Source: JACCYQ01 sp036675565
Lineage (GTDB): Bacteria > Bacteroidota > Bacteroidia > Chitinophagales > Chitinophagaceae
Direction of reading: 5' to 3'
Assembly: GCA_036675565.1 (NCBI GenBank)
Contig: JAKFER010000047.1
Location: 113,749-177,748, forward strand
DNA: 64,000 bases
A program made the position numbers and the translations under genes. Below the pieces are notes generated by a model. That model was given only the letters and a program-made list of their open reading frames with translations, was not told the origin of the DNA and did not search any database. Shown in pieces: positions 46,242 through 55,277 of this stretch (positions are counted from its first letter, which is position 1; the number at the start of each line of letters is the position of its first letter).

Positions 46242-47363
46242 ATGCCCAGCAAGATCCGCCGCTTTACTATTAAGGTCCTGGTTGCAATCAATGTTTTTAT
46301 AGCATTGCTTTTTTTGTTATCATGCCTTGCTCCTTACCTGCATCCTCATAAGTACTGGTATGTTTCCATGTTAGGATTAGGTTTTGCGGGCTTATTGATC
46401 TCCCTGATTCTTATGTTTTTTTTCTGGTTGATCTTTCAACCCAAATATGCATTGATCTGTCTTATTCCTTTGTTGATTGGATGGAAAAGCATCAGTGTAT
46501 TTTTTGCTGCCAATCCTATCAGCGAATATAATTTTACAAAAGATCCAAAACACATTCGGGTTGCATCATGGAATGTTGCCAGGTTTATTGAATTAAGCCG
46601 GAATAATAATAAGGGAAGTCAAACCCGGTTAAAAATGATGGAATTATTAAAACAACAGGACGCCGATATTGTTTGCCTGCAGGAATTTCAGACATCAACC
46701 AAACCGGAATATTACGACAACATTGCACACATTCAAAAGAACCTTGGTTATAAATATTTTTATTTTGATTTCAGGGAAGATGGCAACCGTTTGTTCTATA
46801 GTTCCATCATTTTTTCACGTTATCCCATTATCAGCAGTGGCGTGGTTCATTACCCCCGGCCTACTATTCCTGAAGCGCTGATACATGCAGATATAAAAAT
46901 CGGCGGTGATACCATTCGTTTTTATTCCACACATTTTCAGTCCGTTCAATTTCAGCAGGAGGATTATCAAAAAATCGATGAGATCACCCGCCAGCAAGAC
47001 AGCATTCTACATAACTCCCGCAGCATTTTTTCCAAATTAAAATGGGGTATTATTCATCGTGGCACACAGGCTGATATAGTAAAAACTTTGTTGAATGATG
47101 CGCCATATCCTCTTGTTTTTTGTGCTGATCTGAACGATGTACCCAATTCTTACGCATATTTTACTACGCGGGGAAAAATGCAGGATGCTTTTCTGGAAAA
47201 AGGATTTGGTGTGGGACGCACATTTTCTTCCCTTTCGCCCACTTTAAGGATCGATTATATTTTTGCATCGGATCATTTTAAGATCCAGCAGTTTAACCGC
47301 GAGGTAAAAAATTACTCGGATCATTATCTTTTGGTGGCAGATATCGAGTTAAAAAATAATTGA
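46242..47363 (+). CDS. Membrane-anchored endonuclease/exonuclease/phosphatase family protein
   Basis: A 373-residue protein with about three N-terminal membrane segments (about 8-28, 38-62 and 69-88) and a C-terminal EEP domain (about 105-373). Active-site motifs of the DNase I-like fold are present: RVASWNVARF (Asn), DIVCLQEFQ (metal Glu), FYSTHFQSV (His), CADLNDVPNS (Asp/Asn), RIDYIFAS and YSDHYLLVADI (Asp-His). The fold covers nucleases, phosphodiesterases and sphingomyelinases; the substrate is not evident. The catalytic domain probably faces the periplasm. Confidence 0.88.
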   Translation: MPSKIRRFTIKVLVAINVFIALLFLLSCLAPYLHPHKYWYVSMLGLGFAGLLISLILMFFFWLIFQPKYALICLIPLLIGWKSISVFFAANPISEYNFTKDPKHIRVASWNVARFIELSRNNNKGSQTRLKMMELLKQQDADIVCLQEFQTSTKPEYYDNIAHIQKNLGYKYFYFDFREDGNRLFYSSIIFSRYPIISSGVVHYPRPTIPEALIHADIKIGGDTIRFYSTHFQSVQFQQEDYQKIDEITRQQDSILHNSRSIFSKLKWGIIHRGTQADIVKTLLNDAPYPLVFCADLNDVPNSYAYFTTRGKMQDAFLEKGFGVGRTFSSLSPTLRIDYIFASDHFKIQQFNREVKNYSDHYLLVADIELKNN

Positions 47364-47406
47364 TCCAGCGCTTTTGTATTAACAATATATCTCTGGCGAT
47401 ATCGCT

Positions 47407-47414
47407 TATTTTTG
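47407..47414 (+). promoter_or_regulatory. -7 box candidate for cysS
   Basis: TATTTTTG fits TAnnTTTG and lies 42 bases before the cysS ATG. No -33 box at the usual spacing was found. Confidence 0.35.
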
Positions 47415-47455
47415 CGATTCATTTTAAAGCAAGCCTGCGGGCATAATCAGGATTT

Positions 47456-48961
47456 ATGAGCGATCTCAAAGTTTACAATTCATTAACCAGGAAAAAAGAA
47501 GTTTTTGAAAGTATAACACCCGGTCATGCCGGCATGTATGTTTGCGGTCCTACAGTAAGTGGAGAAAGTCATTTAGGACATGCACGCCCTTATATTACAT
47601 TCGATGTGGTTTATCGCTACCTGATGCACCTTGGGTATAAAGTTCGTTATGTACGTAACATAACAGACGCCGGCCATTTTGAAGAAGAAGGTCGTGAAGC
47701 GGAAGATAAAATTTCAAAAAAGGCTGTTCTTGAAAAATTGGAGCCTATGGAACTGGTACAGAAATACACCAACTTGTATCACTGGGCTATGGATCAATTC
47801 AATTGCCTGCCGCCTTCGATAGAGCCTACAGCTACTGGACATATCGTGGAGCAGATCAACATGATTGAAACATTGATTAAAGCAGGGTATGCTTATGAAA
47901 TAAATGGCAGTGTATATTTTGATGTAAAAAAGTATGCAGCCAATTATGATTATGGTAAACTGAGTGGCCGGGTGATAGAAGATATGCTGGAAACTACCAG
48001 GGAATTGGAAGGGCAGGAAGAAAAAAGGAATAAGGCTGATTTCGCATTATGGAAAGCTGCACCGGCAGAACACATTATGCGCTGGAAAAGCCCTTGGGGA
48101 GAAGGTTTCCCGGGATGGCATATCGAATGTTCTGCAATGGCTACCAAATATTTGGGTGCGCAATTTGATATTCACGGTGGTGGAATGGACCTGCAGTTTC
48201 CACATCATGAAAGCGAGATTGCTCAAAGTACCATTTGCAATCATGTTGCCCCTGTCCGTTATTGGATGCATAATAATATGATCACTATCAACGGCCGTAA
48301 AATGGGTAAAAGCTATAACAATGTGATCCGGCTGACCGAATTGTTTACCGGTGATCATCCTTTATTGGAAAAAGCCTATTCGCCCATGACGGTGCGTTTC
48401 TTCATACTTCAAACGCATTACCGCAGTACGCTTGATTTCGGGAATGATGCCCTGCTGGCTGCTGAAAAAGGATTGAAACGTTTAATGGAAGCCCATGAAT
48501 GGTTTCAGAAAATGAACATTTCTAACGATGATGGACATGCGGGAAATGTAAACCAGGAACTGGATGAAAAAGTGATTAGGTTGTTGAACGAGTTTGATGA
48601 ATTTATCAATGATGATTTCAGCACGGCGAAAGTGCTGGCTAATATGTTCGAACTGGTGCCCATTATTAATTCCTTAAAAGATAAAAACATACCTGTTCAT
48701 TCCTTACATGCTGCAACCCTGGAAATTTTGCAACAAAAAATGAAAGTTTATATAGAAGACATATTGGGATTAAAGACCGAAACCTTGGCAGAAGGTGAAA
48801 AGTTGAATGGTGTGTTGCAGGTATTAATAGACTTACGTAAACAGGCCCGCGAAAAAAAGGACTGGGCCACATCTGATAAGATCCGTAACCAACTGGCCGA
48901 GATCGGGATTTTGTTGAAAGATGAAAAAAATGGGGATATGAGTTGGGGAATGGTTGATTAG
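47456..48961 (+). CDS. cysS: Cysteinyl-tRNA synthetase
   Basis: A 501-residue class I synthetase that charges tRNA-Cys. Signatures are the zinc and substrate Cys30 in MYVCGPTV, the HIGH motif as HLGH (residues 39-42), the zinc site in WHIECSAM and HHESEIAQ, and the KMSKS motif as KMGKS in INGRKMGKSYNN. The C-terminal helical DALR-like anticodon-binding region is present to the stop at 48961. The length is close to the bacterial norm of about 460-500. Confidence 0.97.
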   Translation: MSDLKVYNSLTRKKEVFESITPGHAGMYVCGPTVSGESHLGHARPYITFDVVYRYLMHLGYKVRYVRNITDAGHFEEEGREAEDKISKKAVLEKLEPMELVQKYTNLYHWAMDQFNCLPPSIEPTATGHIVEQINMIETLIKAGYAYEINGSVYFDVKKYAANYDYGKLSGRVIEDMLETTRELEGQEEKRNKADFALWKAAPAEHIMRWKSPWGEGFPGWHIECSAMATKYLGAQFDIHGGGMDLQFPHHESEIAQSTICNHVAPVRYWMHNNMITINGRKMGKSYNNVIRLTELFTGDHPLLEKAYSPMTVRFFILQTHYRSTLDFGNDALLAAEKGLKRLMEAHEWFQKMNISNDDGHAGNVNQELDEKVIRLLNEFDEFINDDFSTAKVLANMFELVPIINSLKDKNIPVHSLHAATLEILQQKMKVYIEDILGLKTETLAEGEKLNGVLQVLIDLRKQAREKKDWATSDKIRNQLAEIGILLKDEKNGDMSWGMVD

Positions 48962-49131
48962 TTGAAAGGTTGATAAGTTTCTTAGTATTGGAATTTGGAA
49001 TTAGGATATTTGGAATTAGGCTGGAATTAGTTGATTAGTTGAATGATTATAGGTTGATACGTTCCAGGAATTGGATAAAAATAACTGTATTAAAAACAAC
49101 TAAACGCTCAACCCTCACCTCTAAACTGATT
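48962..49131 (+). repeat. Dispersed intergenic element copy 2 (GGAATT and CTAAAC modules)
   Basis: This repeats the layout of 36585-36726: GTTG-rich start, four GGAATT units (48988-49030, for example TTGGAATTTGGAATTAGG), GTTGATTAGTTGAATGATT, then a CTAAAC-rich segment (49098-49126) ending a few bases before the ATG at 49132. Confidence 0.7.
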
Positions 49132-49746
49132 ATGGATTATCTCGCTCATCTTGCAAAAGATAAGAAACTGGCAAAAGTTTTAAATGGGCAAAAGCCGTTT
49201 AAACTGAAGATCAGGAAAAATATTCCACTGAGACTTTGTGCATCGATCATGAGCCAGCAACTTTCCGTTAACGTAGCCGAAGTTATTTTCCGAAGATTTT
49301 TAGAACTCTATGATGGAGAAGAGCCCACTTCACAACAAATTGTTGATACATCTTTTGAAAAGCTTAGAAGCATTGGATTGTCAAATGCCAAAGTATCCTA
49401 CGTTCAGAATGTTGCTCACTTTTGTATGGAACATAAAATTGATGATAAAAAGCTGAAGAAGATGAGTGATGAAGATATCATCGGATTACTTATGCAAATT
49501 AAAGGAGTGGGCAAATGGACAGTAGAAATGTTATTAATGTTTACGCTGGGTCGCCCGGATATTTTTGCCATTGATGATTATGGTATTCAAAGCGCTATGA
49601 AAAAGATCTATGGTTTGGATGACAGCAATAAAAAAGAATTTCGTGAAAAGCTATTGAAGATCTCCGCTAAATGGAGCCCGTTTCGTACTTATGCCTGCCT
49701 GCATTTATGGAACTGGAAGGATAACAAGCCTTTGAATGAAAAATAG
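49132..49746 (+). CDS. DNA-3-methyladenine glycosylase II, AlkA-like HhH-GPD
   Basis: A base-excision repair enzyme that removes alkylated purines, 204 residues from the ATG at 49132. A longer frame from 49039 runs through the repeat element and is rejected. The helix-hairpin-helix is GLLMQIKGVGKWTVEMLLMF and the catalytic Asp is one of Asp148/Asp149 in FAIDDYGIQ. It lacks the N-terminal TBP-like domain of E. coli AlkA, like the short bacterial and yeast Mag type. No iron-sulfur cysteine cluster is present. Confidence 0.9.
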   Translation: MDYLAHLAKDKKLAKVLNGQKPFKLKIRKNIPLRLCASIMSQQLSVNVAEVIFRRFLELYDGEEPTSQQIVDTSFEKLRSIGLSNAKVSYVQNVAHFCMEHKIDDKKLKKMSDEDIIGLLMQIKGVGKWTVEMLLMFTLGRPDIFAIDDYGIQSAMKKIYGLDDSNKKEFREKLLKISAKWSPFRTYACLHLWNWKDNKPLNEK

Positions 49747-49842
49747 ATTTTGAGTTGAATTCATGTAGTTTGGAAAGTAATTTTATCTGAGCTCTTTTCC
49801 ATGACGTTTATTCCAAATCTTTTCAGGTCATGGTTGTGCAAC

Positions 49843-49882
49843 AAAAAAAAGCCCCGGGGTTTTAACATCCCGAAGCCTTTTA
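49843..49882 (-). terminator. Intrinsic terminator of the fasciclin gene
   Basis: On the minus strand AAGGCTTCGGG pairs with CCCCGGGGCTT (one mismatch and two G-U pairs) and is followed by a run of T residues. It lies 25 bases past the stop codon at 49907. Confidence 0.75.
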
Positions 49883-49906
49883 TATTAAACCAAAGGTACA
49901 GCAGCA

Positions 49907-50863
49907 TTAAAGTGTAGGAAGCAGCACCTGGTCAATGACATGAACTACGCCATTGGTTCCAAGAATATCAACAGCAACAATGTTACTTGGTGTTGCATTG
50001 CTGATACCTTTTACTTTAGCACCACCAGTAAGTGTAAACGTAACTGTTTCTCCCTGTACTGTTGCCGGCATTAATCCTTCTGTTAGATTGTAAGAAAATA
50101 CACGGCCTGGTATCAAATGATAAGTAAGAATGGTAGCCAATGCATCATTTGGAACAGCGGCAAGGTTATCAAAATTCAGGTCTTCCAGGAGATTTGAAAA
50201 AGCCTGGTTTGTTGGTGCCATTACAGTAAATGGACCCCCGGTTGCCAACGTATTAATGGTTGGTTCGCCTAATTGTAAAACAGCTGCAACCAATGTGCTT
50301 AGATCTGGGCTGCTCTGTGCCAGTTCTACCAGGTTTTTGGATGGTGGCATTAATACCTTGTCGATAACATGAATAATACCATTGCTGGCCATCAGGTCTT
50401 TTGCAGTAACCATGGCATTGTTTACCCATACTTTACCATCTTTTCCAGACACATAAAAATCTTTATCTGCCAATGTTTTTACAGGCAGTGCACTGGCGCC
50501 CTGAACATCTGCAGATTTTACAACTGTGCCTAATACATGGTAAAGCAGAATGCCTTGTAAAACATCAGCCGGAGCATCCTGAACCGATTTTACATCCGGG
50601 AAACCGGCTGCTTTAAATGCATCGTCCGTTGGTGCAAATACGGTAAAAGTCCCCTCACCAGATAATGTAGAAGCCAGTCCGGCTTTTACTACGGCAGCAT
50701 ATAAAAAGGAATGCTGCGGAGACATTTTAACCAGTTCCGCAATGGTTTTTTTCTGTGTGTTATCCAACGCTTTGGGATTCGCGTCTTTTTTACAGGCAGT
50801 AAATAGCAGCACTAAACTGGCTGCAAAAGCAATGTTTTTGAGTAATAATATTGTTTTTTTCAT
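49907..50863 (-). CDS. Fasciclin (FAS1) double-domain lipoprotein
   Basis: A 318-residue predicted lipoprotein (Cys24 in LLFTACKKD) with two FAS1 domains (about 38-172 and 178-318). FAS1 motifs appear in both: FTVFAPTDDAFKAAG and ILLYHVLGTVV with GIIHVIDKVLMP in the first; FTVMAPTNQAFSNLL and ILTYHLIPGRV with GVVHVIDQVLLP in the second. FAS1 proteins mediate adhesion in other organisms; in Bacteroidota they are surface proteins of unclear role. It is transcribed alone, with a terminator after it. Confidence 0.93.
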   Translation of the reverse strand: MKKTILLLKNIAFAASLVLLFTACKKDANPKALDNTQKKTIAELVKMSPQHSFLYAAVVKAGLASTLSGEGTFTVFAPTDDAFKAAGFPDVKSVQDAPADVLQGILLYHVLGTVVKSADVQGASALPVKTLADKDFYVSGKDGKVWVNNAMVTAKDLMASNGIIHVIDKVLMPPSKNLVELAQSSPDLSTLVAAVLQLGEPTINTLATGGPFTVMAPTNQAFSNLLEDLNFDNLAAVPNDALATILTYHLIPGRVFSYNLTEGLMPATVQGETVTFTLTGGAKVKGISNATPSNIVAVDILGTNGVVHVIDQVLLPTL

Positions 50864-50917
50864 GATGAAGTGTTTTTATATGTAACAGTAACCAGCTTCA
50901 TTTTGTTTAAATAAAAA

Positions 50918-50925
50918 CAAAAATA
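50918..50925 (-). promoter_or_regulatory. -7 box candidate for the fasciclin gene
   Basis: TATTTTTG on the minus strand, 54 bases upstream of the start codon. The -33 region is AT-rich without a clear TTTG at the right spacing. Confidence 0.3.
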
Positions 50926-51081
50926 TTTAAACAAAATGTGTAAACTACTCATATCCAGTTATAAAATGTTAAACATTTTAATAAAAAATTTATCAAGGGA
51001 ATTGGGAAAAATCAGTATCCCAGTTAAAAATGGAATATAAGAGCAGGATTATAATAGTATAATTATTGCATATCATGAAAA

Positions 51082-51810
51082 GTGCCTGAAGGACCTTCTA
51101 TATTATACCTGAGAGATCAATTGATGCCTTTTAAAGGGAAGATTGTGAGGAATGCAGGTGGCTATGGTAAAATGCCAACAGGTTGGATGAAAGGAAAAAA
51201 GCTATTGGATATCCTGACCTGGGGTAAACATTTATTATTTGTTTTTGCCAATGGTACAGTAAGGGTTCACTTAATGTTATTTGGGAAAATATTAGTCAAT
51301 GAAAGAAAAGATGTAAACCGCTCATTCTTTCTTGAATTTGCCAAAGGTGAAATTAATGGTTATGTAGTAAAGGCTCAAAAACTAAAAGGAACACCTGCTG
51401 ATGAATATAATTGGCTCATTGATATTATGAGTGATGAATTTGACCCTGCATATGTAAAAAAACTTTTAAAAGAACATTCAAAAGAAACGATCGATGATGT
51501 TTTAATGAATCAGGATGTGTTTGCAGGTGTTGGGAACAAGATCAGGAATGAAGCACTGTTCAGGGCAGGAATTCATCCTCTAAGTAAAGTTGGAAGAATA
51601 CCTGCGGCTAAGATGAACAAACTCATTAAAGAAGTAGTAAAGTATGCGAATATTTTTTATAAGAACCTGTCAACATCAGGTAAGCATGATTTCTTCGAGA
51701 TTTATAAAAAGGAATATGCAGCAGATGGTAGCGAAGTGACGATGAAAGTTTTACCCCGCACCAAACGAAAGATTTACTATAGTGAACACAAGCAAAAATT
51801 ATATGACTAA
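51082..51810 (+). CDS. Fpg/Nei family DNA glycosylase without zinc-finger cysteines
   Basis: A 242-residue base-excision glycosylase/AP lyase for oxidised bases. The start is a GTG at 51082, fixed by the catalytic N-terminus after Met removal: Pro2 and Glu3 (PEGPS). Lys49 in TWGKHLLF is the conserved beta-strand lysine. The helix-two-turn-helix is DVLMNQDVFAGVGNKIRNE. The C-terminal region that normally holds a four-cysteine zinc finger has no cysteines (KVLPRTKRKIYYSEHKQ), so it probably folds as a zincless finger as in NEIL1, with an Arg available for DNA contact. Whether it is Fpg-like or Nei-like in specificity is open. Confidence 0.9.
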   Translation: MPEGPSILYLRDQLMPFKGKIVRNAGGYGKMPTGWMKGKKLLDILTWGKHLLFVFANGTVRVHLMLFGKILVNERKDVNRSFFLEFAKGEINGYVVKAQKLKGTPADEYNWLIDIMSDEFDPAYVKKLLKEHSKETIDDVLMNQDVFAGVGNKIRNEALFRAGIHPLSKVGRIPAAKMNKLIKEVVKYANIFYKNLSTSGKHDFFEIYKKEYAADGSEVTMKVLPRTKRKIYYSEHKQKLYD

Positions 51811-51891
51811 GATTTCACTTCAATTATCAACAGCAATTATAAATATCACTCTTGTGGCATAGTTTTTTTACATACCCGCGAAACAAGTAGT

Positions 51892-52722
51892 ATGAAAAAA
51901 ATATTTACGTTTAGTGGGTGGGGTTTTATATTAATGATGGTTTTCACTTCCTGTGTATCCAGTAAAAAATATAATGAATCCCAATCTGCACTTGCAGAAG
52001 CCCAACAAAAATATCGGGGCGATAGTGCATTTTATGCCCAAAAATTCGGTGACCTCGATAAAAGTGTAAGGGAACTGGAAGAACGTAAAGCAACATTGCA
52101 GAAACAGATTGAAGCAATGAATAATGAGATTGACAGTATCAATCGCCAGTCCGCTACCCAGCAGGGGTTACTCAGCGAACAGCAAAAGAGAATTGATTAT
52201 TTGCAGTCATTGATCGATCAGCAACGTAAAACAGTAAACGATTTAAAGAATAAGATTGCTAATGCACTTACATCCTTTAGTGCAAACGATCTTACCGTGA
52301 GCGAAAAAAATGGCAAAGTATATGTTAGCCTGTCTGAAAATTTATTATTCCCATCAGGAAGTGCGGTAGTAAATAAAAAAGGTATTGAAGCATTAGGAAA
52401 GTTGGCAGAGGTTTTGAATAAGAATCCTGATATCAATATAAATATTGAAGGACATACGGATACCGTACCTATTCGTGGACGTTACCAGGATAACTGGGAA
52501 CTGAGTGTGGCAAGAGCAACCTCGATTGTCCGCATTCTTACCAATACTTATAAACTGGACCCGGTAAGGATCATTGCATCAGGACATAGTCAATATGATC
52601 CTGTAGATACAAACTCAACGCCAGAAGGAAGGGCAAAGAACAGGCGGACAGAAATTATTTTAATTCCTAAGTTGGATGAATTATACAGGTTGATAGAACA
52701 GGGAGCAGCAGACAATTCTTAA
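51892..52722 (+). CDS. OmpA-family lipoprotein with coiled coil
   Basis: A 276-residue outer-membrane lipoprotein (Cys21 in VFTSCVSSKKY). A long coiled coil (about 25-125, heptads such as LEERKATLQKQIEAMNNEID) is followed by an OmpA/MotB peptidoglycan-binding domain (about 150-270: NINIEGHTDTVPIRG, NWELSVARATSIVRIL, RAKNRRTEIILIP). It probably tethers the outer membrane to peptidoglycan. Single-gene unit with a terminator just after it. Confidence 0.93.
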   Translation: MKKIFTFSGWGFILMMVFTSCVSSKKYNESQSALAEAQQKYRGDSAFYAQKFGDLDKSVRELEERKATLQKQIEAMNNEIDSINRQSATQQGLLSEQQKRIDYLQSLIDQQRKTVNDLKNKIANALTSFSANDLTVSEKNGKVYVSLSENLLFPSGSAVVNKKGIEALGKLAEVLNKNPDININIEGHTDTVPIRGRYQDNWELSVARATSIVRILTNTYKLDPVRIIASGHSQYDPVDTNSTPEGRAKNRRTEIILIPKLDELYRLIEQGAADNS

Positions 52723-52738
52723 CTCCATATATATCTAA

Positions 52739-52772
52739 AGAAAAAGCGCCGATTTATACCGGCGCTTTTTTC
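52739..52772. terminator. Bidirectional intrinsic terminator
   Basis: An 11-bp perfect stem (52741-52751, AAAAAGCGCCG, with 52760-52770) has A-run and T-run ends, so it can work on both strands. It sits between the convergent OmpA gene (stop 52722) and epimerase gene (stop 52775). Confidence 0.88.
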
Positions 52773-52774
52773 AT

Positions 52775-53887
52775 TTATACACTTATTTTTTCCATTTTCT
52801 GTAACCAAGCTTCATCAATGGTGGCACCAAGACCGGGTTCTGTTGGCACTTTTACTTCACCATTCGGTAAATAAACAATACCTCCCTGCACCGGGTCTGT
52901 GGTAAACATCAGTGGTGTATCAAAATCACAATAGTGAATATTGGGGCTGCAAAGTGCAAGATGGGCAGAAGCGGTCATGCCTAATCGTGATTCCATAAAA
53001 CCTCCAACCTGCATAGGCATATCTTCCTTATCAGCCAGTTCAATTATTTTTTTAGCATTGTATAAACCACCGCTTTTACCCAGTTTAATATTGATAGAAT
53101 CACAGGCTTCCAGGTCAATCAGCCTTTCTGCATCATGATGATCACAACAGGTTTCATCGGCCATGATGGGAATAGGGCTGTTATCTTTTACTTTCTTCAA
53201 CTTCATGAATTTCCAGCGTGCAATGGGCTCTTCACAATGCTGGATCTTATATTCTTCCAATGCCTGCAAAATATCTATGGCAGTTTTTACTTTCCATCCC
53301 TGGTTGGCATCTATCCGAAGTGGAATATCCTTACCAATGGCCAAACGGATGGCTCTTATGCGCTCAACATCTTTTTCTTTGGATTGCCCCAGCTTTACTT
53401 TGATTGCGGTGAAACCGGCTTCTTTATATTTTAATGCATCTGCTGCCATTTTCTCCGGTTCACCTATGCTTACAGTCATATCCGTGAACAATTGCTTATC
53501 TGTTTTTCCACCTAAAAATTCATAGAGCGGTAATCCTGCATGTTGTGAAGCAATATCATACAGTGCCATATCGAAAGCGCTTTTAATGCTGCTGTTACCA
53601 AAAATGGTTTTATCCATTCGTTTTATACAATCTTTAAGGTCCAGCGGATCTTGTCCCTTCAATGCTTTGCCAAGGTATTGACCAACTACAAAACAGGTGT
53701 CAATGCTTTCACCATTTATGGACAGGTAGGGACTGCATTCGCCATACCCGGAAATACCTTCATTTGTTTTGATTACAACAATGATATTTTCAGCATTGTC
53801 AATTTTACCCAACGAGATCACAAAAGGTTCGTGTAATGGAATGTAAAGTTTATAAATATCTACCTGTTCGATTTTTAATGATGCCAT
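52775..53887 (-). CDS. Dipeptide (L-Ala-D/L-Glu type) epimerase, enolase superfamily
   Basis: A 370-residue enzyme expected to epimerise dipeptides such as L-Ala-D-Glu from peptidoglycan recycling. The active-site pattern of the muconate-lactonising subgroup is complete: Lys163-x-Lys165 (AIKVKLG), Asp193 (RIDANQGW), Glu219 (HCEEP), Asp244 (MADETCC) and Lys268 (INIKLGKSGG). The residue numbers nearly coincide with those of the E. coli epimerase. Related proteins with other dipeptide specificity exist in Bacteroidota, so the exact substrate is open. Confidence 0.88.
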   Translation of the reverse strand: MASLKIEQVDIYKLYIPLHEPFVISLGKIDNAENIIVVIKTNEGISGYGECSPYLSINGESIDTCFVVGQYLGKALKGQDPLDLKDCIKRMDKTIFGNSSIKSAFDMALYDIASQHAGLPLYEFLGGKTDKQLFTDMTVSIGEPEKMAADALKYKEAGFTAIKVKLGQSKEKDVERIRAIRLAIGKDIPLRIDANQGWKVKTAIDILQALEEYKIQHCEEPIARWKFMKLKKVKDNSPIPIMADETCCDHHDAERLIDLEACDSINIKLGKSGGLYNAKKIIELADKEDMPMQVGGFMESRLGMTASAHLALCSPNIHYCDFDTPLMFTTDPVQGGIVYLPNGEVKVPTEPGLGATIDEAWLQKMEKISV

Positions 53888-53982
53888 GGTTTGAATTTGT
53901 AAAGTGGGTAAAATTATATGATCGTTGCCATTAATGCAATGAATGTTAGCATGATTTATGATTACATAACAAAAATGAATGT

Positions 53983-54516
53983 ATGAGATGGATTGTATTA
54001 GTATGTGCGTGCCTCACTTTTACCGCTTGCAGTAAAGATGTTGTTGAATTACCACCTGCTACACAAGTCGGTGAAAATACATTTGGGGCCAAACTCGATG
54101 GTGAATTCTGGATACCAGCCGGATTTGGTATCGTTCCTACTGCACCTTTACTGGAAGCCCGTTTTATTGATGATAATATTAAAATTAATGCCCGCAACTT
54201 TTCTGTTTCACCAACCGAAACAGAATTCGAGATCTATTTAAAAAATGTCACGGAACCGGGTATTTATTATTTGAATAAAAAAGTATCGATCTATCCTAAT
54301 CAAACAGAAAATTATGCTTACCACATCAAACGTAAAATAACACCACTGGATCAATGGGTAACTAATGCCAATTTTAGCGGCGTGGTAAATATTACCAAAG
54401 TTGACAGGGTCAATAAAATTGTAGCAGGTACTTTCGAATTCAGGGCAGAAAGTATGTCCAACCCTGGTGAATACATTACCGTAACAGAAGGACGGTTTGA
54501 TATCAAAATGATCTGA
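53983..54516 (+). CDS. Small lipoprotein, DUF6252-like
   Basis: A 177-residue predicted lipoprotein (Cys16 in LTFTACSKD) with one beta-rich domain. The opening TFGAKLDGEFWIPAG and the close VTEGRFDIKM resemble the DUF6252-type lipoproteins of Bacteroidota; the family assignment is from memory of this pattern and is moderate. No function is known. It is divergent from the epimerase and convergent with the next gene, whose stop codon lies only two bases away. Confidence 0.75.
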   Translation: MRWIVLVCACLTFTACSKDVVELPPATQVGENTFGAKLDGEFWIPAGFGIVPTAPLLEARFIDDNIKINARNFSVSPTETEFEIYLKNVTEPGIYYLNKKVSIYPNQTENYAYHIKRKITPLDQWVTNANFSGVVNITKVDRVNKIVAGTFEFRAESMSNPGEYITVTEGRFDIKMI

Positions 54517-54518
54517 TC

Positions 54519-55187
54519 TTAAAACAGGATCCGCAATCCGAAGTTTGCAGCAAATAACATCGGGGTATTTTTATTTTCCAATAATAATGGAGTAGGATAT
54601 TGGCTGGTTAACACCCAGCTGCGGCCTTCGAGGTATAAATAAAGATCGCCCCTGATCGGTACTTCGCCACCCAATGCTACATCCAATGTTAAACGTTGAA
54701 AGCGTCCCTCCTGGTTTATAGGTTGTGCTGGCGGCTGATATAAGGAGGTATCCAGGTTCATTTGGTAATTATTCCGGGCATTGGCCATGATCAACCCAAA
54801 ACCGGCATATCCATATACATTCCAGTTTTCTTCAGCATATGCATTTCCCTTAAAATAACGTTTATATCCAACCGAAATCGTTTTGTAATTAATTTCAGCC
54901 CGGTTATTAATATCAATTTGCTGCGGTTGCGTACCTGGTTGGCGGGCAATAGCTTTAACCTGGTTTACAAATTCACCCGGTGAATAATAAGATACAAACA
55001 GGTATATGCCTTCAATAGGAGTAAGGTGAAAATTGGCATTTACCGTTTGACCGAAAGCCCAGAATTTTTGTGTTGAATGATAGCTTCTTAAAACACTGGC
55101 ATCCGTAGCTATACTAAATCTTTTCTGTGCTACCAACGTTGAGCCCAGCATTAATATGACCAGTAATGTAAAACTGATTTTTTTCAA
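54519..55187 (-). CDS. Outer-membrane beta-barrel-like protein, unknown function
   Basis: A 222-residue protein with a signal peptide (about 1-20, ending STLVAQ). Alternating hydrophobic strands include ISVGYKRYF, NVYGYAGFGLI and DLYLYLEGRSWV, and the C-terminus ANFGLRILF has the terminal aromatic residue typical of barrels. The start is a TTG at 55187 that opens directly on the signal (KKISFTLLVILML). No specific family is recognised. Confidence 0.72.
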   Translation of the reverse strand: MKKISFTLLVILMLGSTLVAQKRFSIATDASVLRSYHSTQKFWAFGQTVNANFHLTPIEGIYLFVSYYSPGEFVNQVKAIARQPGTQPQQIDINNRAEINYKTISVGYKRYFKGNAYAEENWNVYGYAGFGLIMANARNNYQMNLDTSLYQPPAQPINQEGRFQRLTLDVALGGEVPIRGDLYLYLEGRSWVLTSQYPTPLLLENKNTPMLFAANFGLRILF

Positions 55188-55229
55188 AAAGAAGTAATTG
55201 GTATTTGCAATGTTAAGAAATTAATAGGC

Positions 55230-55262
55230 GTAAAAAAAACCACCCTTTTTACAGGGTGGCTT
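55230..55262 (-). terminator. Intrinsic terminator of the S46 peptidase gene
   Basis: Perfect seven-base stem (CCACCCT 55240-55246 with AGGGTGG 55253-55259), followed on the minus strand by eight T residues. It is 16 bases past the stop codon. Confidence 0.85.
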
Positions 55263-55277
55263 TCTATTCAGCGTTTA

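Noticed and set aside
51840..51870. Sigma-54-like -24/-12 promoter before the OmpA gene (TGGCAT, then T-run)
   Set aside because: The -12 element lacks the GC pair; the match is too weak to support.
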